The notes: generated from the sequence alone by a model not told the origin. A stretch of DNA of 6,238 nucleotides from an uncultured Ruminococcus sp. (GCA_902766115.1 CACXCL010000073.1:1-6238); one strand, 5' to 3'; counted from the first letter of the stretch, positions 1 through 6,113 are shown. Program-made: numbers and translations.

Positions 1-404
1 TAGAAGATCGTGGCGATCTGCTCTCTCGTGATCGGCGTTGTGGGCGAGAAGGTGGTGTCGGTGGTGCCGTTTACCACTTTGTTCTCATACGCCCAGGCGA
101 CGGATTTCTTGTACCAGCTCGCCTTAAGATCGGTGAACGGGGTTTTCCCTGACGTTGCGGGCTCACCCTCGGAGCGGTACAGCACCGTCACCAGCATGGC
201 GCGGTTCATGGGGGTGTCCGGCTCGAAGGTGGTGTCCGTCATGCCGTTCATGAGCTTGTTGTCATACACGTACTTTATTGCTTCCGTGTACCATTTGCCG
301 TCTTTAACGTCCTTGAAGGGCGTGGACGCCGCGGCGGCGGGCAGCACGATCATGCCGACGAGCATCACCGCTGTGAGAATGAAACTTAAAATCCTTTTTT
401 TCAT
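1..404 (-). CDS. SLH-domain secreted protein, N-terminal part (C-terminus beyond window edge)
   Basis: The gene reads leftwards from ATG at 404-402; 134 complete codons are visible before the edge. GGAGG lies 5 bases upstream of the ATG. Residues 1-26 form a lipoprotein-free signal peptide: MKKR, a hydrophobic core, then PAAAA, with likely cleavage near residue 26. Two SLH repeats follow at once. The first spans about 29-77 (FKDV, KWYTEAIKYVYDNKLMNG, F60-E-P, then NRAMLVTVLYR). The second spans about 89-134 (FTDL, SWYKKSVAWAYENKVVNG, F119-S-P, then ITREQIATIF). SLH domains usually anchor exported proteins non-covalently to pyruvylated secondary cell-wall polymers, so this protein is probably on the cell surface. 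A third repeat and any functional domain would lie beyond the edge. What it does besides anchoring cannot be seen. It is transcribed away from the neighbouring operon from its own promoter. Confidence 0.9.
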   Translation of the reverse strand, partial: MKKRILSFILTAVMLVGMIVLPAAAASTPFKDVKDGKWYTEAIKYVYDNKLMNGMTDTTFEPDTPMNRAMLVTVLYRSEGEPATSGKTPFTDLKASWYKKSVAWAYENKVVNGTTDTTFSPTTPITREQIATIF

Positions 405-442
405 GGTTTCCTCCGTGTAAATATGGTTTCTAACCTACCCTA

Positions 443-471
443 ATTGTATCACACATTTCATCACTTATCAA
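443..471 (-). promoter_or_regulatory. Sigma-A-type promoter of the SLH gene
   Basis: Read on the minus strand, TTGATA (471-466) is followed by a 17-base spacer and TACAAT (448-443). The bases TGA sit just before the -10, giving an extended TG element. Transcription would start near position 436, leaving a leader of roughly 30 bases before the SLH start codon. Both hexamers match the consensus at five of six positions. Confidence 0.75.
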
Positions 472-565
472 GGCGTTTTTTTGCGTTTTGCCTATATTTT
501 ATTCGTATTCTCATCATTTTGTCAGCAATTTGCCGCCTTTTGCCGGGAGATACGCCCGCCGAGTC

Positions 566-594
566 TTTACAAGCGCGGCGTTTTGTGCTAAAAT
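566..594 (+). promoter_or_regulatory. Sigma-A-type promoter of the DUF951-yfhO-ruvA operon
   Basis: TTTACA (566-571), a 17-base spacer and TAAAAT (589-594), with TGC immediately before the -10 (extended -10). Transcription would start near 601, giving a leader of about 28 bases to the start codon at 629. It is divergent from the SLH promoter at 443-471, with about 95 bases between the two -35 boxes. No clear operator or LexA-type palindrome was seen between them. Confidence 0.75.
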
Positions 595-628
595 GAACGG
601 GATAACCATGCAAAAAGGAGCGGTGTTC

Positions 629-832
629 ATGGCGGAGATCCTGAAGATCCGTCCGGGGGACGTACTTGAAATGAAGAAAAAGCACCCGTGCGGATCGACG
701 CGGTTCGAGGTGCTGAGAGTGGGCACCGACATCCGCATCGTCTGCCTCGGCTGCAAAAGAGACGTGACGGTCCCGCGTGTAAAACTTGAAAGATCAGTCA
801 GAAGGGTCATCCCCGGAGAGGAGATAAAGTGA
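629..832 (+). CDS. DUF951 family small protein
   Basis: A 67-residue protein of the DUF951 type, which is usually about 60-70 residues long and of unknown function. The family signature is visible: KKKHPCG at 17-22, FEVLRVGTDIRIVC at 26-39, GC at 41-42, then a VPR motif at 48-50. The three cysteines (21, 39, 42) suggest a metal-binding or nucleic-acid-binding mini-fold, but that is inference. The ATG at 629 is chosen because AAAGGAG (614-620) lies 8 bases upstream. The in-frame ATG at 608 would place this site inside the coding region. The stop overlaps the GTG start of the next gene as GTGA, so translation of the two is probably coupled. It is the first gene of the operon that ends with ruvA. 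Confidence 0.88.
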   Translation: MAEILKIRPGDVLEMKKKHPCGSTRFEVLRVGTDIRIVCLGCKRDVTVPRVKLERSVRRVIPGEEIK

Positions 833-3729
833 CAAAACTGCGACAAAAGCTCCACGGCAAGCTGTATCTGCTTCTGTGCTTCATAATCCCGTTGCTGGCG
901 ATGGGAGTGGTCTATATAGCGCACAGAACCTGGCCCTTCGGCAAGGATTCCGTGCTCGTTCTGGATCTTAACGCTCAGTACGTCTATTTCTTCGAGAAAC
1001 TGCGTCAGGTGCTCAGAGGCGGCGGAAACCTCCTCTATTCCTTCGGACGCGCCCTCGGGGGCGAATTCACGGGCATTTTCGCCTATTACCTGTCAAGCCC
1101 GTTCTCCCTCATCGTCGCGCTTTTCCCGAAGAACATGATCACCGAGGCGATACTGACCATCGTTCTGCTCAAATGCGGCTCGTGCGGTCTCACCATGGGG
1201 ATCTATCTCCACTGCGTGAAGGGGCGCCGTCCGGCGCTGAACGTCGTCTTCTCGGTGATGTACGCCCTCTCCGCCTATGCGGTCGTCATGCAGAACAACC
1301 TCATGTGGACGGACAATCTCATCTGTCTCCCGCTGATCCTTCTCGGAATTGAGAGGATCATCAGATACGGCAAGTTCAAAACATACGTCATTTTCCTGTC
1401 GGCGGCGCTTCTGACGTCGTTCTATATCGGATACATGACGTGTATTTTCGTGGCGTTCTATTCATTCGTCAGGTACTTCACGTACACGCGTGAGGAGCGG
1501 AATCCCTTGGGGCAGAACGACGTTCTCCATTTCTTAAAGTCGTTTCTGAGGATCGCTTTCTACTCTGCCGTCTCCATCATGATCGCTTCCACGGTCATTC
1601 TCGGAGCGTACTATTCCCTATCCTTCGGAAAACTTTCGTTCTCGACGCCCGATTACAAGCCGAAACAGATATACGACTTTCTGCCCATGCTCAGCAAGCT
1701 CTTCTTCGGCTCCTACGACACCGTCCGTCCGGAGGGCATGCCGCTTATGTACTGCGGTATGATGACTCCCATACTGGCGCCGCTGTATTTTTTGGCAAAG
1801 TCGATCCCGCCGAGGAAAAAAGTCGGAGCGGGACTGATCATCGTTTTCTTCCTCCTCGGGATGAACTTCAACGTGTTCGACATAATCTGGCACGGATTCC
1901 AGCGCCCCAACTGGCTGAACGCGCGGTTCTCGTTCATGTTCGTTTTCGTGATACTGGTCCTTGCCTACGACGCGTTCGTCAGGCTGCCTGAGATCGGTTA
2001 CGGCAAGGTCCTCGGGTGCTGTGCGGCTCTTGCGCTGATCCTGATGATCCTGCAGACAATGGATCTGAAGAATCTGCCCACCTTCACGGCGGTCTGGGCG
2101 TCTCTCGGACTTATCGCGCTGTATTCCGCAGTGATGTACTTCACGCGGTCCGCCGCTGACCGCTCCCTTACTGCGGCGGGAACGGTGCTCGTCGTTATCG
2201 TGACCGCTGAGATGATACTCTCCGGCGTGGCGAACATATATGCTCTCGACAAAGACGTTGTCTTTTCGGAAAGGCAGTCTTACAGGACGTTTATCGACAA
2301 GTATTACGAGGCGACCTCCCTTGTGGACGACGACTCCTTCTACAGGTCCGAAAAGCTGGAGCACCGAAAGCCCAACGACAACCTGGCGCTGGGGTTAAAC
2401 GGTCTGTCGAACTCCACCTCCACGCTCAACGAGAGCGCGATCCTCCTTCTGAGGCGGCTCGGTCTCACGTCCCGCTCGCACTGGTCGAAATACGTCGGGT
2501 CGACCGCGCCCGAGGACGTTTTCCTCGGAGTGAAGTACGTCTACGCCGACAAAACAAAGGAGACGCTCCCGCGCCACATCGCCTTCTACTACGATGAGAT
2601 CGGGGAGACGGACAGCGGGATCGCGGTTTACAGGAATCCGTACGCGCTCTCTCCCGTATTCACGACGCCCACCACCTTTTCGAACATTGATCCCGGCGAC
2701 TCTACGGTCACCGATCCGTTCAGAATGATGAACGAGATATACGCCGGACTGCTGGGGGACTGGAACGCAGATCCCATATGGAAGAAGGCGGAAGTCTCAA
2801 ACTTCGAGTATTTCGGAAGCAGGAAATTCGTGGCGGAGGGTCACGACGGGTTCGAGAAGGTGGATTCCGACACCTCCTCCCGGGTCACGTTCACGATCCG
2901 CGCCGCGGACGACAGCGAGCTCTATATGTACATCCCCACGGACTACCCACGCGACGCCACGGTATACGTGGGGGGAAGAAGCTGGGGCAGGTATTTCACC
3001 AACGACACCCACGGTATAAAGGAACTGGGCTCGTACGAGGAAGGCAACGAGATCAGGATCGATATCATGATGGAGAAGGATAAGATGTACTTCGCTCAGA
3101 ACACGAGCTACTTCTACTTCTTCGACGACGACGCCTTCGTCGATACAATGGAAAAGCTCAGGTGCCGGTCCCTTGAGACAGATTCGTTCCGCGACGACCG
3201 GATCGAGGGGACCCTCACCGTGGAAGAGGGCATGAACACGGTGATGACGACCATACCCTACGACGAAGGATGGATCGTCACCGCCAACGGAAAGCAGGTC
3301 GAAACAAAACGCACGCTCGGTGCGCTGATGTCCTTTGAGCTCCCCGCCGGGGAGTACGAGATCGTACTGAAATACAGACCGTCGTGGCTTAAGACCGGCG
3401 CCGTGATAACCGTTACCGGGATCGCGCTGTTTATCGGCGCTTGCGTCGTGAAAGCGCTTCTGAAGAGGTTCCGGAAGGAGCCTGAAAGAAAGAAGGAGAG
3501 AGACGCGGTCGATACGGATCCAGCCGTCCCGCCTGACGACCTTGACGTCCCCTTCGGCGATAATGAGACGCCCCTGCCGGAGGAAGACGCGCCCGCGGAC
3601 GGAGTTTCGGAAGAGGCGGCGGGGACAGAACCTGAAAACGATACGGACAGGAACCCGGAGAGCCGCCCCGCAGACGGGGATGCCGAAGATGACCCGACCG
3701 GTGACTGTGAAGGAGAAAAGGAAGAATGA
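829..3729 (+). CDS. YfhO-family polytopic membrane protein (putative GT-C glycosyltransferase) with acidic C-terminal tail
   Basis: A 966-residue protein. The GTG start at 829 is supported by AGAGGAG (817-823), 5 bases upstream, and by the overlap with the DUF951 stop. The first membrane span is at about 11-31. The DLNAQYVYFF motif at 46-55 fits the first outer loop of YfhO proteins. About a dozen further hydrophobic spans run to about residue 470, including YCGMMTPILAPLYF (308-321) and the RPNWLNARFSF segment (359-369), which resembles the family's conserved arginine loop. Residues 480-850 form a large, mostly polar region, probably extracytoplasmic, followed by a final span at about 856-877. 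Bacillus subtilis YfhO is implicated in lipoteichoic-acid glycosylation using a lipid-linked sugar; a similar envelope role here is inference. After the last span come a basic patch (KALLKRFRKEPERKKER) and about 70 acidic, proline-rich residues that look disordered. The stop overlaps the ruvA start (ATGA). Confidence 0.88.
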   Translation: MTKLRQKLHGKLYLLLCFIIPLLAMGVVYIAHRTWPFGKDSVLVLDLNAQYVYFFEKLRQVLRGGGNLLYSFGRALGGEFTGIFAYYLSSPFSLIVALFPKNMITEAILTIVLLKCGSCGLTMGIYLHCVKGRRPALNVVFSVMYALSAYAVVMQNNLMWTDNLICLPLILLGIERIIRYGKFKTYVIFLSAALLTSFYIGYMTCIFVAFYSFVRYFTYTREERNPLGQNDVLHFLKSFLRIAFYSAVSIMIASTVILGAYYSLSFGKLSFSTPDYKPKQIYDFLPMLSKLFFGSYDTVRPEGMPLMYCGMMTPILAPLYFLAKSIPPRKKVGAGLIIVFFLLGMNFNVFDIIWHGFQRPNWLNARFSFMFVFVILVLAYDAFVRLPEIGYGKVLGCCAALALILMILQTMDLKNLPTFTAVWASLGLIALYSAVMYFTRSAADRSLTAAGTVLVVIVTAEMILSGVANIYALDKDVVFSERQSYRTFIDKYYEATSLVDDDSFYRSEKLEHRKPNDNLALGLNGLSNSTSTLNESAILLLRRLGLTSRSHWSKYVGSTAPEDVFLGVKYVYADKTKETLPRHIAFYYDEIGETDSGIAVYRNPYALSPVFTTPTTFSNIDPGDSTVTDPFRMMNEIYAGLLGDWNADPIWKKAEVSNFEYFGSRKFVAEGHDGFEKVDSDTSSRVTFTIRAADDSELYMYIPTDYPRDATVYVGGRSWGRYFTNDTHGIKELGSYEEGNEIRIDIMMEKDKMYFAQNTSYFYFFDDDAFVDTMEKLRCRSLETDSFRDDRIEGTLTVEEGMNTVMTTIPYDEGWIVTANGKQVETKRTLGALMSFELPAGEYEIVLKYRPSWLKTGAVITVTGIALFIGACVVKALLKRFRKEPERKKERDAVDTDPAVPPDDLDVPFGDNETPLPEEDAPADGVSEEAAGTEPENDTDRNPESRPADGDAEDDPTGDCEGEKEE
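3709..3728 (+). promoter_or_regulatory. ruvA translation start region overlapping the yfhO stop
   Basis: GAAGGAG at 3709-3715 lies 10 bases before the ruvA ATG (3726-3728), and a second purine run (AAAGGAAG, 3717-3724) is closer. Both are inside the yfhO coding region. The ATG shares bases with the yfhO TGA (ATGA), which points to translational coupling and to co-transcription. Confidence 0.7.
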
Positions 3730-4370
3730 TCTACACACTTTACGGAATAGTATTCGAAATTGACGTGCTCGGCGGGTACGCCGTCATCGACTGCGCCGGC
3801 GTGGGATACAAGATCACCGTCAGCGCAAACACCATGTCCTCCCTGCCCGCCCCGCAGTTCGACGCGGCGGGAAATCAGCTCGACGGACAGAACGTGAGGG
3901 TATACACCCACCTGGCGGTGAGGGACGACGGCGTGGAGCTGTTCGGCTTTTACACCAAGGAGGAGCTGGACGCGTTCAAGCTGCTCATCAACGTGTCCGG
4001 CGTGGGCCCCAAGGTGGCGCTGGGAGTGCTGTCGCTGTTTACTCCGGATAAGCTTTACTCCGCCGTGGCGGCGGAGGACTCAAAAGCCATTTCCCGCGCC
4101 CAGGGCGTTGGCGCAAAGACCGCCGCAAGGATCGTTCTGGAGCTTCACGACAAGGTGGCGAAGATGGCTGGGGTCGTTCCCGCTTCCCTCGGGGACGCCG
4201 CGCCGCGGAAGGGCGGCTCCGCCGGAGGCGGAAAGCTGGCGGACGCCACGGACGCCCTGGCGGTGCTGGGATACTCCCGCTCGGAGATCGCCGCCGCCAT
4301 GAAGAACGTGAACATGGAGGATCCCCTGGAGGATATCATCAAGAGTGCTCTTGCGGCGCTGATGAGATAA
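3726..4370 (+). CDS. ruvA: Holliday junction branch-migration protein RuvA
   Basis: A 214-residue RuvA, slightly longer than the usual 190-205. RuvA tetramers bind the four-way junction and load the RuvB motor during recombinational repair. Domain I (about 1-78) opens with MIYTLYGIV and contains GVGYKI (25-30). The pin acidic pair seems kept as D67-D68 in VRDDGVELFGF, matching E55-D56 of Escherichia coli RuvA. Domain II (about 79-150) has the two helix-hairpin-helix signatures, SGVGPKVAL (91-99) and QGVGAKTAARIVLEL (126-140). A glycine/alanine-rich linker (about 150-170) leads to the RuvB-binding domain III (about 171-214: DATDALAVLGYSRSE, then IIKSALAAL). Compared with E. coli there is an insertion of about 10 residues near 42-52. 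It is the last gene of its operon. ruvB does not follow directly but appears about 1.8 kb downstream; no ruvC is in the window. Confidence 0.97.
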   Translation: MIYTLYGIVFEIDVLGGYAVIDCAGVGYKITVSANTMSSLPAPQFDAAGNQLDGQNVRVYTHLAVRDDGVELFGFYTKEELDAFKLLINVSGVGPKVALGVLSLFTPDKLYSAVAAEDSKAISRAQGVGAKTAARIVLELHDKVAKMAGVVPASLGDAAPRKGGSAGGGKLADATDALAVLGYSRSEIAAAMKNVNMEDPLEDIIKSALAALMR

Positions 4371-4380
4371 TGAACAAATC

Positions 4381-4418
4381 CGGCGCCGGCGGAAAACGCC
4401 GGCGCCGTTTCTTTTTCT
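4381..4418 (+). terminator. Strong intrinsic terminator of the DUF951-yfhO-ruvA operon
   Basis: A perfect 11-bp stem, all G and C: CGGCGCCGGCG (4381-4391) pairs with CGCCGGCGCCG (4397-4407), with a GAAAA loop. The T-rich tail TTTCTTTTTCT follows. It begins 10 bases after the ruvA stop codon, so ruvA messages should end here and not continue towards ruvB. Confidence 0.93.
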
Positions 4419-4419
4419 C

Positions 4420-4465
4420 AAAAAGTCTGTAAACCCCAGTATCTATGCGGGTCTACGGACTTTTT
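4420..4465. terminator. Inverted repeat shaped like a bidirectional terminator
   Basis: Arms AAAAAGTCTGTAAACCC (4420-4436) and GGGTCTACGGACTTTTT (4449-4465) are complementary at 15 of 17 positions, around a 12-base loop. On the plus strand one of the two differences is a G-U pair; on the minus strand it is the other one. The A-run at one end and the T-run at the other make it usable in either direction. On the plus strand it would back up the terminator at 4381-4418. On the minus strand it would end any transcript coming from the region to its right. It could also be a copy of a dispersed repeat. Confidence 0.55.
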
Positions 4466-4509
4466 GCGCGCTCGCGTGAATCAGCTTGAGATCGCTTAAA
4501 CTCGTTTGC

Positions 4510-4538
4510 GTTGCACTCCGGTTGCACACCGGTTGCAC
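4510..4538. repeat. Three direct copies of GTTGCAC with an 11-bp period
   Basis: GTTGCAC occurs at 4510-4516, 4521-4527 and 4532-4538. The second and third copies share the longer unit CGGTTGCACAC. A partial fourth copy, TTGCAC, is at 4589-4594. The period is close to one turn of the double helix, which would put the copies on the same face of the DNA. It is not a multiple of three, which argues against a repeat at the protein level. Function unknown. Confidence 0.6.
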
Positions 4539-4655
4539 ACATTTTACTCCTTCATTTTCGGCGTTCCGCGAGTTTTTTTATTTTCCCATTGCACGCAAAA
4601 AGACGAAATCGCACACCACTTATATTCATGTAATGGTTTATATCAATTCAACACG

Positions 4656-4681
4656 ATTCTCAAATAATAAGAATTATTCTC
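4656..4681. promoter_or_regulatory. Candidate operator upstream of the XRE promoter
   Basis: ATTCTC occurs twice in direct orientation, 20 bases apart (4656-4661 and 4676-4681). Between and overlapping them is the inverted repeat AATAAT-AAGA-ATTATT (4663-4678). It ends 13 bases before the -35 of the XRE gene and sits between this promoter and a possible leftward promoter. Autoregulation by the XRE protein is a guess; AT-rich palindromes of this size also arise by chance. Confidence 0.25.
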
Positions 4682-4694
4682 CCGATAATAGACC

Positions 4695-4723
4695 TTGTGT
4701 CAGAGTTGAAAAGACGATATAAT
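4695..4723 (+). promoter_or_regulatory. Sigma-A-type promoter of the XRE gene
   Basis: TTGTGT (4695-4700), a 17-base spacer and a perfect TATAAT (4718-4723). Transcription would start near 4730 and leave a leader of about 34 bases, which carries GAGGTGA (4751-4757) 6 bases before the ATG at 4764. Confidence 0.8.
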
Positions 4724-4763
4724 GAAGATGCGGCCGTAAAACAAATTTACGAGGTGAATCAAA

Positions 4764-5963
4764 ATGAAGTTAACCATAGGAGAAAACATACGCACATTAA
4801 GGCGAAAGCTGGATATGACGCAGGAAGAGCTTGCGGACAAGCTGTGCGTTTCGCTCAAAGTGGTAAGCCGTTGGGAGACCGGGGCGACCTATCCCCCTCT
4901 CGACGTCATACCCGCTATGAGCGAGCTGTTCGGCGTCACCGCTGACGAGCTTATCGGCGTTCCCAAGACCGAGGACGGCAAAGCGCCGGAATCCGTTCAC
5001 GGGGAGCTTTGTGCGATTCGTAACGCCGGAGATATCAAAAGACTTGTCGAGTTATTGAGGATCGCGCATCGCGATTATCCGCGAGACCCCTGCATCCACG
5101 CGTGGCTGTGCGACGAGACAGACGATCTCAGAGAAAAACGGAAGCTGGCTTGCGAATTGCTTGATAATTGTTCCGATCCATACTACAGGTGGTCGGTGAT
5201 GGATACCGTTGTTTCGGAAGAGGAAGATGAAGACCGGCTGAAAGATTTTCTGGATCGTTATTCCACGTACGACGATACGTCAAGATTCTATCTGTTGTGC
5301 CGTAGATACGAGGCGCGCGGCGAGCATTCAAAATATGAACTGCTGAAGCAATGGCAGTTATATTCAAATCTTGTCGGTCCCGTTCTTTCATACCTTCGCC
5401 CTGACCGCTCAACGGATCATGACGTTAATAAGAGCATAAAGGCGTCCGAGATGAGATTGGGCATTATCAATCTGCTTTCCGAAAATACGAACAAGGACCT
5501 CGTCGTCGGAGACGGAGAACCGGATCTTTGGTTCCCGGAGCGGTGGGAGGCGGGTACAAGGTACTGCTGTTATCTTTCCGGCAGCGGCAGGACCGAGGAA
5601 GCGTTGAAGGTACTTGAAAACCTTACCGATCTCGCCGAAAAGTATATGAGTCTCCCCGAGGGGACTGAACTTGGATTCAGGACTTTTTCTCTGACGTCTC
5701 TTTCGGGGAAGTTGAAGATCGATTATTCGCACGTTCAGGGACATACGGAAAAGCATATCAGGTATTACTGCCGACTGCTACCCGAAGAGATCGACCCGAC
5801 CGAAGAAAGTCTGGTTTGTTTTTGCCCGAACTATGATTTCTATCAGTTGACGGCGGACTGCGGCTGGGAGTGGTTCGACCCGATAAGGAACACCGACCGT
5901 TTCAAAGCCTGCCTCGAACGGCTGAAAAAGTTTGAGAAAACCGTCCCGTTCGACGAGGGCTGA
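4764..5963 (+). CDS. XRE-family helix-turn-helix regulator with a large C-terminal region of unknown role
   Basis: A 399-residue protein with start supported by GAGGTGA 6 bases upstream. Residues 5-62 are a Cro/C1-type helix-turn-helix: IRTLRRKLDMTQEELADKL, then the recognition-helix region SLKVVSRWETG (30-40), then the YPPLDVIPAMSELFGVTADELIG tail in two parts typical of the family. Residues about 75-399 are soluble and mostly helical by eye, rich in charged residues, Tyr, Trp and Cys (11 Cys in the protein, e.g. CC at 268-269). The segment FDPIRNTDRFKACLERLKKF (371-390) resembles the end of TPR-type regulators. A TPR-like ligand- or peptide-sensing role is therefore inference. No membrane span, protease or toxin motif is visible. 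The gene is monocistronic, with its own promoter and terminator. It appears less GC-rich than ruvA, and it separates ruvA from ruvB, which suggests insertion. Confidence 0.85.
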   Translation: MKLTIGENIRTLRRKLDMTQEELADKLCVSLKVVSRWETGATYPPLDVIPAMSELFGVTADELIGVPKTEDGKAPESVHGELCAIRNAGDIKRLVELLRIAHRDYPRDPCIHAWLCDETDDLREKRKLACELLDNCSDPYYRWSVMDTVVSEEEDEDRLKDFLDRYSTYDDTSRFYLLCRRYEARGEHSKYELLKQWQLYSNLVGPVLSYLRPDRSTDHDVNKSIKASEMRLGIINLLSENTNKDLVVGDGEPDLWFPERWEAGTRYCCYLSGSGRTEEALKVLENLTDLAEKYMSLPEGTELGFRTFSLTSLSGKLKIDYSHVQGHTEKHIRYYCRLLPEEIDPTEESLVCFCPNYDFYQLTADCGWEWFDPIRNTDRFKACLERLKKFEKTVPFDEG

Positions 5964-6020
5964 GATTGAACGGTGCGGATTTTATGATTAAAAAAGCCAT
6001 TAAAAACACGCGGCGGGATG

Positions 6021-6061
6021 AAGGGACTGTAGCATTTTTTCGTTATGCTACAGCCCCTTTT
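6021..6061 (+). terminator. Intrinsic terminator of the XRE gene
   Basis: AAGGGACTGTAGCAT (6021-6035) pairs with ATGCTACAGCCCCTT (6045-6059), leaving one A-C mismatch in a 15-bp stem. The loop is TTTTTCGTT, and the right arm runs into TTTT (6058-6061). It lies 57 bases after the XRE stop. The T-run is short, but no comparable run exists on the other strand, so plus-strand termination is the better reading. GCTACAGCCCC hairpins of this kind strike me as common in Clostridia, but I cannot check this here. Confidence 0.75.
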
Positions 6062-6084
6062 CCGTATAAACGCAAAAACAAGAG

Positions 6085-6113
6085 TTGAATTCCCGGTCAA
6101 AATATGGTAACAT
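6085..6113 (+). promoter_or_regulatory. Probable promoter of ruvB
   Basis: TTGAAT (6085-6090), a 17-base spacer and TAACAT (6108-6113). The -10 matches the consensus at only four of six positions, so it is probably weak or differently regulated. It lies between the upstream terminator and the ruvB start, where a promoter is needed. No recognisable LexA/SOS box was seen. Confidence 0.45.

Larger units (their letters stand above)
4466..4763. other. Intergenic region between the ruvA terminators and the XRE gene
   Basis: About 300 bases with no convincing plus-strand gene. From left to right it holds: a possible minus-strand 29-codon ORF (4542-4453) with AAGGAG 4 bases before its ATG; three GTTGCAC copies spaced 11 bases apart (4510-4538); a T-rich stretch (4572-4584); a possible minus-strand promoter (TTGATA 4646-4641, 16-base spacer, TATAAG 4624-4619); a short inverted repeat (4663-4678); and the XRE promoter (4695-4723). 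The part from about 4619 to 4690 is clearly AT-richer than the flanking genes. No riboswitch or tRNA fold was recognised. Confidence 0.6.

Noticed and set aside
10..420. Plus-strand ORF of 136 codons at the left edge
   Set aside because: It is the antisense of the SLH gene, whose signal peptide, ribosome binding site and repeats are clear on the minus strand.
608..628. Alternative upstream ATG for the DUF951 gene
   Set aside because: It would put the good AAAGGAG site inside the coding region and add residues absent from the family; it has no ribosome binding site of its own.
2797..3738. Long minus-strand ORF (313 codons) antisense to the yfhO-like gene
   Set aside because: It lies entirely opposite a well-supported gene, has an Arg/Val-rich composition typical of antisense frames and shows no ribosome binding site or family motif. 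The same applies to the minus-strand ORF at 1618-2364.
4486..4722. Plus-strand ORF of 78 codons before the XRE gene
   Set aside because: It starts with TTG without a ribosome binding site, spans the GTTGCAC repeats and runs through the XRE promoter. The low-complexity translation matches nothing I know.
4420..4763. Riboswitch, tRNA or CRISPR in the long intergenic region
   Set aside because: No conserved riboswitch core, cloverleaf or regularly spaced long repeats were seen; the 7-base repeats at 11-base spacing are far too short for CRISPR.
4697..4945. Plus-strand ORF of 82 codons overlapping the XRE start
   Set aside because: It starts inside the -35/-10 region of the XRE promoter and overlaps the helix-turn-helix coding sequence in another frame.
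4593..6078. ACGCAAAAA at 4593-4601 and 6070-6078 as a target-site duplication around the XRE cassette
   Set aside because: A nine-base, low-complexity match is likely by chance over this length, it is not at the terminator or gene boundaries, and no terminal inverted repeats accompany it.
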